Shown one piece after another: positions 6,473-10,962 of a stretch of 10,962 bases of DNA (position 1 is the first letter of the stretch; each line of letters starts with the position of its first letter). The translations under genes and the position numbers were made by a program. A model generated the notes under the pieces. It did not search any database. It was given only the letters and a program-made list of their open reading frames with translations, and was not told the origin of the DNA. The stretch covers positions 1 through 10,962 of the forward strand of contig DEKP01000027.1 of assembly GCA_002353935.1 (NCBI GenBank). The letters are read 5' to 3'. The DNA comes from Ruminococcaceae bacterium UBA2719. Its GTDB lineage: Bacteria > Bacillota > Clostridia > Oscillospirales > Acutalibacteraceae.

Positions 6473-7837
6473 TCACATCCCCGGGAAGCCTCCGCCCATA
6501 GGCGGCATTCCGGTGTTAAACATACTGCGCATACGTTTACCCTTTTTGCTGTTAGAGTTTAATGTACGCATCATTTTTTGCATTTGTTCTAACTGCTTTA
6601 TAAGGCGGTTAACTTCTTCAACCGGTCTGCCCGAACCCGCGGCTATTCTGCGCTTTCTAGAGGGATTCATAAGCCCGGGTCTCTCTCTTTCTTCCTTAGT
6701 CATTGAGAGAATAATAGCCTTCATCCAGTCAATTTGGCGTTCGTTTATATCAACGTTATCCAGCTTATTCCCTAAGCCCGGAAGCTTTGACATTATGCCC
6801 TTTAGAGGTCCCATTTTTTGTATCTGCTCAAACTGATCCAACATATCGTTGAAGTCCATCTTGTTTTTGAGCATTTTTTTGGCAAGTTCTTCGGCTTTTT
6901 TCTGATCTAGTTTTTGCTCTGCATCCTCTATCAGAGTCAGAACGTCTCCCATTCCCAAGATACGGCTTGCCATTCTGTCCGGATGGAAAACCTCGATATC
7001 ATCCAGCTTTTCTCCGGTACCGGAAAACTTAATCGGTCTTCCTGTAACCGCCTTAACCGAAAGAGCAGCACCACCTCTGGTATCGCCATCGAGTTTTGTC
7101 AGGATCACCCCTGTAATATCAAGCTTTTCATTGAAGGTTTTAGCAACATTTACAGCGTCTTGTCCTGTCATAGAGTCGATTGTCAAAAGAATTTCGTTTG
7201 GCTCAACCTGTTCTTTAATATTCTCAAGCTCCTGCATAAGCTCTTCGTCAATATGCAAACGTCCTGCAGTATCGATAATAACTATGTCGTTTCCATAGTC
7301 TTTTGCATGAGAAATTCCCTTTTTAGCAATAATGACTGGGTTTTCCGTGCCCATTTCAAACACAGGCACCTCTGCCTTTTCTCCTACAACCTGCAGCTGT
7401 TTAATAGCCGCCGGTCTATATATATCGCACGCAACAAGCAGCGGACGGTGTCCCTGTTTTTTCAAAAGTTTTGCTAATTTTGCTGCGTGAGTGGTTTTAC
7501 CTGCTCCCTGAAGTCCGCAAAGCATAATAACCGTAGGCGGCTTTGAAGCAAAATCGATTTTTGCATCATCTGTTCCCATTAAAGCGGTCAGCTCTTCGTT
7601 TACTATTTTAATAACCATTTGAGCTGGGGTAAGACTCTCCATAACAGCAGCTCCGACTGCACGTTCAAAAATACGATTGGTAAAATCTTTTGCAACCTTA
7701 TAGTTTACATCTGCTTCCAATAGCGCAAGCCTAACCTCTCGCATTGCTTCTTTTACATCAGATTCACTCAGCTTTCCTTTATTTTTAAGCTTTTTAAAAG
7801 CATTGCTGAGTTTTTCGGTCAATCCTTCAAATGCCAA
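6473..7837 (-). CDS. ffh: Signal recognition particle protein Ffh (SRP54)
   Basis: Ffh is the GTPase that, with SRP RNA, binds signal sequences of nascent membrane and secreted proteins and docks with FtsY. The 454 residues show the N domain (1-90) and the G domain with G1 GLQGAGKTT (108-116), DIYRPAAIKQL (138-148), G3 DTAGR (189-193) and G4 TKLD (247-250) followed by GDTRGGAALS. The M domain runs from about 300, with KMGPLKGIMSKLPG (341-354) and the SRP-RNA-binding RERPGLMNPSRKRRIAAGSG (384-403), and ends in a Met/Gly-rich tail. The start codon is TTG at 7835-7837, seven bases after a perfect AGGAGG. No ATG fits the conserved N-terminus AFEGLTEKL. It follows ylxM by 41 bases. The SRP RNA gene itself is not in the window. 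Confidence 0.98.
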   Translation of the reverse strand: MAFEGLTEKLSNAFKKLKNKGKLSESDVKEAMREVRLALLEADVNYKVAKDFTNRIFERAVGAAVMESLTPAQMVIKIVNEELTALMGTDDAKIDFASKPPTVIMLCGLQGAGKTTHAAKLAKLLKKQGHRPLLVACDIYRPAAIKQLQVVGEKAEVPVFEMGTENPVIIAKKGISHAKDYGNDIVIIDTAGRLHIDEELMQELENIKEQVEPNEILLTIDSMTGQDAVNVAKTFNEKLDITGVILTKLDGDTRGGAALSVKAVTGRPIKFSGTGEKLDDIEVFHPDRMASRILGMGDVLTLIEDAEQKLDQKKAEELAKKMLKNKMDFNDMLDQFEQIQKMGPLKGIMSKLPGLGNKLDNVDINERQIDWMKAIILSMTKEERERPGLMNPSRKRRIAAGSGRPVEEVNRLIKQLEQMQKMMRTLNSNSKKGKRMRSMFNTGMPPMGGGFPGM

Positions 7838-7878
7838 ATTTACACCTCCTATCGCAAATCTGCGTTAATAAAATTAAA

Positions 7879-8217
7879 TTATAAAATGTCATTTATATTA
7901 TCAATTATTTTTTGTGCGTAAGCTTTTATCTCTTCATTGTCGGTTTTTTCAAAAATACTTTGTGCATTTTTTTCTATTTGAACAAGGTTTTTGCAATAAT
8001 GCTTATAAAGCCCTAGTTTTTCTTCATAGAACCTAAGCTTTTTTTGAGCCTTGTTTAGCGCTTCTCTGACGCCCTGGCGGCTGATCGAGAGTATATCGGC
8101 AACCTCTGAAAGCGATAAATCTTCATTTATATACAGCTCAACTATTTTTTGCTGAGACTCTGACAACAACTTAGAATAAAAATCATAGAGCAGAGAAATT
8201 TCCAGTTTTTCTTCCAT
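7879..8217 (-). CDS. ylxM: YlxM/p13-type SRP-associated helix-turn-helix protein
   Basis: YlxM (UPF0122) is a small protein that almost always sits just before ffh. In streptococci it binds SRP RNA and Ffh and modulates SRP activity. From the ATG at 8217 it has 112 residues, the usual size. The sigma-70-region-4-like helix-turn-helix is clear at about 34-60 (DLSLSEVADILSISRQGVRE), flanked by amphipathic helices. A TTG ten codons upstream at 8247 is open but has no ribosome site and lies in the leader hairpin, whereas AGGAGTGG stands just before 8217. It is the first gene after a near-perfect promoter that carries an operator-like repeat. Whether the helix-turn-helix still binds DNA is not shown by the sequence. 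Confidence 0.95.
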   Translation of the reverse strand: MEEKLEISLLYDFYSKLLSESQQKIVELYINEDLSLSEVADILSISRQGVREALNKAQKKLRFYEEKLGLYKHYCKNLVQIEKNAQSIFEKTDNEEIKAYAQKIIDNINDIL

Positions 8218-8237
8218 TTCACCACTCCTAAAAATCT

Positions 8238-8258
8238 TGTAAAGCAAAACACTTTACA
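8238..8258. promoter_or_regulatory. Perfect inverted repeat over the SRP-operon start site
   Basis: TGTAAAG (8238-8244) and CTTTACA (8252-8258) form a perfect 7-bp dyad with a seven-base spacer. It begins two bases after the -10 box, so it spans about -5 to +16 of the predicted transcript. It could be a repressor operator, or a hairpin at the very 5' end of the mRNA that protects it from decay. I do not recognise it as a site of a named regulator. Confidence 0.6.
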
Positions 8259-8259
8259 G

Positions 8260-8288
8260 ATTATATCAATATAATTCAATTTTGTCAA
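8260..8288 (-). promoter_or_regulatory. Near-perfect sigma-A promoter of ylxM-ffh-rpsP-khpA
   Basis: On the minus strand TTGACA (8288-8283) and TATAAT (8265-8260) both match consensus exactly, with a 17-base spacer and TGA just before the -10 box (extended -10). The predicted start is near 8253, about 36 bases before the ylxM ATG. It separates the SRP operon from the accessory genes to its right. Confidence 0.92.
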
Positions 8289-8366
8289 TACAAACTTTTC
8301 TATAAACTAAAAACCGCTTGCAAAGCATGAGTCTCTTAACGGAAAATTTAAAAATCGAACAGAAAA

Positions 8367-8406
8367 AAGAGTAAACGCTACGATTACAAATGAAATCGTA
8401 GCGTTT
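8367..8406 (-). terminator. Strong hairpin ending the accessory gene cluster
   Basis: A perfect 13-bp stem (8373-8385 with 8394-8406, core ACGCTACGATT) closes over an eight-base loop. On the minus strand the stem is followed by TACTCTTTTTTCTG, a U-rich run offset by five bases. It lies 81 bases after the last accessory gene and well before the SRP promoter, as expected of an operon end. The 8-base loop and the offset tail make it slightly atypical. The stretch 8289-8366 beyond it is AT-rich and shows no gene. Confidence 0.75.
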
Positions 8407-8487
8407 GTTCATGTTTTATATTCTAATGATAACGTCACCTTGGTGGAAGAATACTTGTTGATATAACGCATTCCATTTATAAGTTTG

Positions 8488-8943
8488 TTATTTTAATATA
8501 AATCTCCGATAGGCTGCATCTATCTTTTCACGCAGTTTTTCGTAATCTTCTTTAACGCTGATAACTTCATAAATGGGCTTTTCTGTTTCGTCAATACAGC
8601 AGTCGCAGTAATCGTCAAGGTACGAGCCTTCGAAATAGTCATTGACAAAGGGCAAAACATCCTCGCGGATATCGCCGTCCCACAGCTTGCCGTTACAATA
8701 GTTCATGAAGAATTCTGTTCCCGTCATCTGTCCGTTTCTGACCATAGCGCATTCCTCGGCATCCAGATTCTCACCCTCAAAGCCTCTGTCGATAATCCAC
8801 CACAAAAACAAACCGATGTGATTTGCCGCTTTCAACCAAATTTCCCATTGCTGTTCATCGGTCAGCGCACCGGAACAGTTGTTTTTCTCACGGTACTGTT
8901 TCTCCGCGCTATCCCAATGCCAATCGGCTCTATCAAGCGTCAT
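8488..8943 (-). CDS. DUF7832-like protein, putative immunity-type protein
   Basis: This 151-residue acidic protein has no signal peptide or membrane segment. LDRADWHW near the N-terminus, KAANHIGLFLWWIIDRG (38-54) and the end FVNDYFEGSYLDDY...IYEVISVKEDYEKLREKIDAAYRRF follow the layout I associate with DUF7832 (ADWH, THIGMFLAW, DYxxxYLxDY, YxVxDxWxNYxxIxxxID). A short segment has three cysteines (C113, C115, C116) and could bind a metal, though this is speculative. The ATG at 8943 has AGGAGAGG upstream. That site overlaps the TAA of the SUFU gene 13 bases away, so the two are translationally linked. The function is unknown. Its place beside a SUFU gene suggests a role in toxin immunity. Confidence 0.8.
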   Translation of the reverse strand: MTLDRADWHWDSAEKQYREKNNCSGALTDEQQWEIWLKAANHIGLFLWWIIDRGFEGENLDAEECAMVRNGQMTGTEFFMNYCNGKLWDGDIREDVLPFVNDYFEGSYLDDYCDCCIDETEKPIYEVISVKEDYEKLREKIDAAYRRFILK

Positions 8944-8956
8944 TTACATCCTCTCC

Positions 8957-9613
8957 TTATAAATACGATTTTGTGCGGTTCATATCCGTCACTAAATCCG
9001 GGTTATCCTGCTTCATCAATTCAATCAGCTTATGGATGTTTTCCAAATCCTTCTGAATTGCCTGATATTCTTCCTCTGTGATTCCTACAAGCTGAATAAA
9101 ATCCACCTTGCCGTTGAGGGTATCCAGCGATTGCGCCGAGGTATCGGGAACAGTAATCAATGAGGTGATTTTGGAATCTGTTCCGCTGTGCAGGGGAGTA
9201 CCGCCGTGGATACATTCAAAAGGCTCAAACCAACGCTCCGAGGTGTAGGTGTAGCGTGCAATATTAGACAACATATCCAGCGCCCACATACATTCTTCTG
9301 CTGAATCAGCCTTGAGTTTCAAGGTCATTTCATATCCCCAGCGGCTGTATTCTCCGCCAAACGCTTCTTCGTCGCCATACAACTCTGTCATTCCGTAGGT
9401 CACGATATGACGGCAGCCGTTACCCATATCATAAACGGAAACGCCGTCTAAATATTCGTCTCCGCCGAACATCGCGCGCGACTGAATATCGGTTCCGTAA
9501 TGCGCCGGCTTCTGCCCTAGATACAGACGGTCAAATTCCGCGTCTATTGCTTCCCAGCCGGGCGCCCATTCGTTATCTTCTTTCATTCTTTTGACATACT
9601 CTTCTTTTGTCAT
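8957..9613 (-). CDS. Suppressor-of-fused (SUFU) domain protein, predicted immunity protein
   Basis: The 218 residues form a single bacterial SUFU domain. Marks in order are PGWEAIDAEFDRLY (18-31) and HYGT (38-41), DGVSVYD (56-62), HIVTYGMTELY (69-79), WGYEMTLKLK (92-101), LSNIARYTYTSERWFEP (115-131), the strand VDFIQLVGITEEE (170-182) and the end NPDLVTDMNR (204-213). The animal homologue regulates Gli factors in Hedgehog signalling. Bacterial members were predicted by comparative genomics to be immunity proteins that neutralise polymorphic toxins. It is cytoplasmic, with no signal or membrane segment. The ATG at 9613 has a perfect AGGAGG that overlaps the TAG of the preceding gene, so translation is coupled. 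The domain call is firm; the immunity role is inferred from the family. Confidence 0.93.
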   Translation of the reverse strand: MTKEEYVKRMKEDNEWAPGWEAIDAEFDRLYLGQKPAHYGTDIQSRAMFGGDEYLDGVSVYDMGNGCRHIVTYGMTELYGDEEAFGGEYSRWGYEMTLKLKADSAEECMWALDMLSNIARYTYTSERWFEPFECIHGGTPLHSGTDSKITSLITVPDTSAQSLDTLNGKVDFIQLVGITEEEYQAIQKDLENIHKLIELMKQDNPDLVTDMNRTKSYL

Positions 9614-9622
9614 AATATCCTC

Positions 9623-10108
9623 CTAAAAATCTACTTCATATTCATCAGGATCTGCCCATGCGCCCAAGCACTCCTGCTGACCGACATAGAGCAAAATATT
9701 GTCTTTCATAATAAACTCTATCCCATGTTCGGGCTCCCACTCACAGTAACCGGCAACGGAATAACCAACGTTTTCTCCCTGCGGCATCATCACATACAGC
9801 GTGGGCTTTTCGATATAGTTGAGAATATCCCTTCCACTGACATCGGCTGGCACTTTTTCGTTGATTTCCTGTACAAATTCCTCGTTCCATTCCTCAAGCA
9901 TATAGCTGTGATAATCACAGATACGTTTACAAATATGGTTGACCTCCGCATCGCTCAAGCCGATAAAAGCTTCGGCACACTGCTCGGCATATTCCGAATC
10001 TGCTTCCTTTTCGATCAATACATCAATCTCTTTGCCAAACATCGGCGCGTATATTGTTCCCGATAAAAAATATTCATCTTGTTCTTTGATGTTTTTTATT
10101 TGTTTCAT
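9623..10108 (-). CDS. DUF6985-like protein, putative immunity-type protein
   Basis: This 161-residue acidic, soluble protein has an N-terminal beta segment FLSGTIYAPMFGKEIDVLIE (14-33), a helical middle (AEQCAEAFIGLSDAEVNHICKRI) and a C-terminal beta half with CEWEPEHGIEFIMKDNILLYVG (122-143). The last, WEPEHGxEWVxxDxxxLYVG, is the pattern I associate with DUF6985 and related small families often found next to SUFU, SUKH and other immunity genes. The family name is from memory and less sure than the pattern. The ATG at 10108 follows AAAGG, a weaker site than in the next two genes. It ends nine bases before the SUFU start, its stop overlapping that AGGAGG. No promoter of its own is evident in the 73 bases upstream. 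Confidence 0.78.
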   Translation of the reverse strand: MKQIKNIKEQDEYFLSGTIYAPMFGKEIDVLIEKEADSEYAEQCAEAFIGLSDAEVNHICKRICDYHSYMLEEWNEEFVQEINEKVPADVSGRDILNYIEKPTLYVMMPQGENVGYSVAGYCEWEPEHGIEFIMKDNILLYVGQQECLGAWADPDEYEVDF

Positions 10109-10163
10109 AATTTACCTTTCTTGATTTTTCTTTTTTCTGTTTTGATCCAGTACAATTATCGTC

Positions 10164-10181
10164 TTTTAATCACAATTAAAA
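10164..10181. repeat. AT-only hairpin between the membrane gene and the DUF6985-like gene
   Basis: TTTTAAT (10164-10170) and ATTAAAA (10175-10181) pair around CACA, directly after the TAG stop of the membrane protein. The stem lacks G/C pairs and no U-run follows, so it is unlikely to end transcription. The rest of the gap to 10109 shows no clear promoter. Confidence 0.35.
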
Positions 10182-10962
10182 CTATTTGGTAGCTTTTTTC
10201 TGCATAAGCAAAGCGCCAAGCCAGCTATTATAGATGGTCATGCGGCTGTTATAGCATATCGCTGTATATTTGTTTATATCAACATCCTCGCTTGAAACGC
10301 ACCAAAAACCTTCGTCACCGTTTTGAAACAGTGTGCCGTAGCGACGGTTCATCATACCGCAGGTCACATGCACTAAGCGGAGTCTTTGTTCTTGCCGCAG
10401 CGAGCCGCATTGACGGTAAAAATTGTAGAGGAACCGCAAGGTTTTGTCATCGGGCATAATGCCGAAATACACAAATGTCGGTGTTTGCTCAAACAGCTCC
10501 AGCCCCTCGGGCTGTGTGATTTCTAAAATTTGACAGTACTTTTCCACGTCAGAAATTTGATAGAATTTCTTTTTGACAATGTACCGGTGAAGCAAATACG
10601 GTACTGCCGCCAGATAAAACGAAAGCGGAAACAAAAAGAAAAGTCCTAACTGCGCAATCGCTATGCTCGCTGAGAAAAAAATGGTAATAACGAGCACTAC
10701 CAAGAAAACTTCCTGCGCCGGGTGCAGTTTAGAGTGGAGCTCTATGATACAGCGATTGCGTTCCTGCTCCGCTTTATCGCGCTTCCGCAGCCAAATCACA
10801 AGAGGAGAAATAAAAATCGCGAGGGTGCCGAACATCGTTAAAAAGACAACCGACCCCAAAATATAATCATGGTTATAATCATTAAGATTTACAAGCAGCA
10901 CGATAAATGCTGCCAGCACCAAGCCCCAGCCAATCAGCTGCCAGATAAGATAGGTGTGTTTT
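10182..10962 (-). CDS. Four-helix membrane protein of unknown function, 5' end outside the window
   Basis: The frame is open to the right edge (first codons read KHTYLIWQLIGWG), so the true start lies beyond 10962. The in-frame TTG at 10922 falls inside the first membrane helix and is unlikely to be the start. Visible parts are a helix TYLIWQLIGWGLVLAAFIVLL, a second around VVFLTMFGTLAIFISPLVIWL, a charged loop (RKRDKAEQERNR), two more helices around FLVVLVITIFFSASIAIAQLG and FFLFPLSFYLAAVPYLL, then a soluble C-terminal half of about 125 residues. This half holds LEITQPEGLELFEQTPTFVY and CGSLRQEQRLRLVHVTCG, and by the positive-inside rule is probably cytoplasmic. I do not recognise the family. 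It is in line with the immunity-type genes and may be a membrane immunity protein or an unrelated neighbour. Confidence 0.8.
   Translation of the reverse strand, partial: KHTYLIWQLIGWGLVLAAFIVLLVNLNDYNHDYILGSVVFLTMFGTLAIFISPLVIWLRKRDKAEQERNRCIIELHSKLHPAQEVFLVVLVITIFFSASIAIAQLGLFFLFPLSFYLAAVPYLLHRYIVKKKFYQISDVEKYCQILEITQPEGLELFEQTPTFVYFGIMPDDKTLRFLYNFYRQCGSLRQEQRLRLVHVTCGMMNRRYGTLFQNGDEGFWCVSSEDVDINKYTAICYNSRMTIYNSWLGALLMQKKATK

Noticed and set aside
6914..7477. Long open frame on the plus strand (187 codons)
   Set aside because: It runs antisense through the conserved G domain of ffh, has low-complexity Ser/Cys/Leu-rich composition and resembles no family. It is a mirror of ffh codon use.
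8218..8247. Ten-codon upstream extension of ylxM from a TTG
   Set aside because: It would start inside the 5' hairpin without a ribosome site. AGGAGTGG precedes the ATG at 8217, which gives the normal family length.
8311..8356. tRNA-like stretch (GCATGAGTCTCTTAACGG, then ATCGAAC)
   Set aside because: CTCTTAA resembles a tRNA-Lys(CTT) anticodon loop and suggested an integration site remnant, but the flanking bases do not pair as an anticodon stem and no acceptor or T arm can be formed.
8409..8471. Twenty-codon open frame before the accessory terminator
   Set aside because: It has no ribosome binding site and overlaps a second plausible frame, so it is not supported as a gene. It is kept only as a possible remnant or repeat in the findings.
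10182..10922. Complete 246-residue membrane protein starting at TTG 10922
   Set aside because: The frame continues to the window edge and the TTG falls inside the first membrane helix without a ribosome site, so the gene is treated as 5'-partial.
1..10962. CRISPR arrays, insertion sequences, integrases, rRNA or complete tRNA genes
   Set aside because: No regularly spaced direct repeats, no transposase or recombinase motifs, and no RNA-gene signatures were seen on either strand.

Overview
The window reads as a chromosomal segment of a low-GC, Gram-positive anaerobe of the class Clostridia, probably an Oscillospiraceae/Ruminococcaceae-type gut bacterium. This rests on AT-rich intergenic DNA, AGGAGG-type ribosome binding sites, consensus sigma-A promoters, an HPr carrying both His15 and Ser46, a YlxM-Ffh-RpsP-KhpA order typical of Firmicutes, and a CoaD gene followed by a small coiled-coil 'ATPase-like' gene. 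The genus cannot be fixed from the sequence. Every supported gene lies on the minus strand, so transcription runs from high to low coordinates.

Housekeeping part (about 121-8288), in transcription order. A near-perfect promoter at 8260-8288 drives ylxM, ffh, rpsP and khpA (SRP protein, its small HTH partner, ribosomal protein S16, KH RNA-binding protein). A hairpin at 5685-5722 closes this unit. A fresh promoter at 5605-5633 drives rimM-trmD (16S maturation and tRNA m1G37 methylation), whose reading frames overlap. A promoter at 4127-4155 drives a single gene for the PTS carrier HPr, closed by a clear terminator at 3741-3770. A promoter at 3660-3688 drives uvrC, rsmD, coaD and a helical protein gene (nucleotide excision repair, 16S m2G966 methylation, coenzyme A synthesis). 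The left edge is non-coding and carries a nested inverted repeat.

Accessory part (8488-10962). Upstream of the SRP promoter, and separated from it by a strong hairpin, lie four co-directional genes of a different character. They are a membrane protein running off the right edge, a DUF6985-like protein, a Suppressor-of-fused (SUFU) domain protein and a DUF7832-like protein. The last three are joined by stop codons that overlap the next ribosome binding site. SUFU proteins are known as predicted immunity proteins of bacterial polymorphic toxin systems, so this looks like a small immunity-gene array whose toxin, if present, would lie beyond the right edge. That reading is inference. No toxin, transposase, integrase, CRISPR, tRNA or rRNA is visible.
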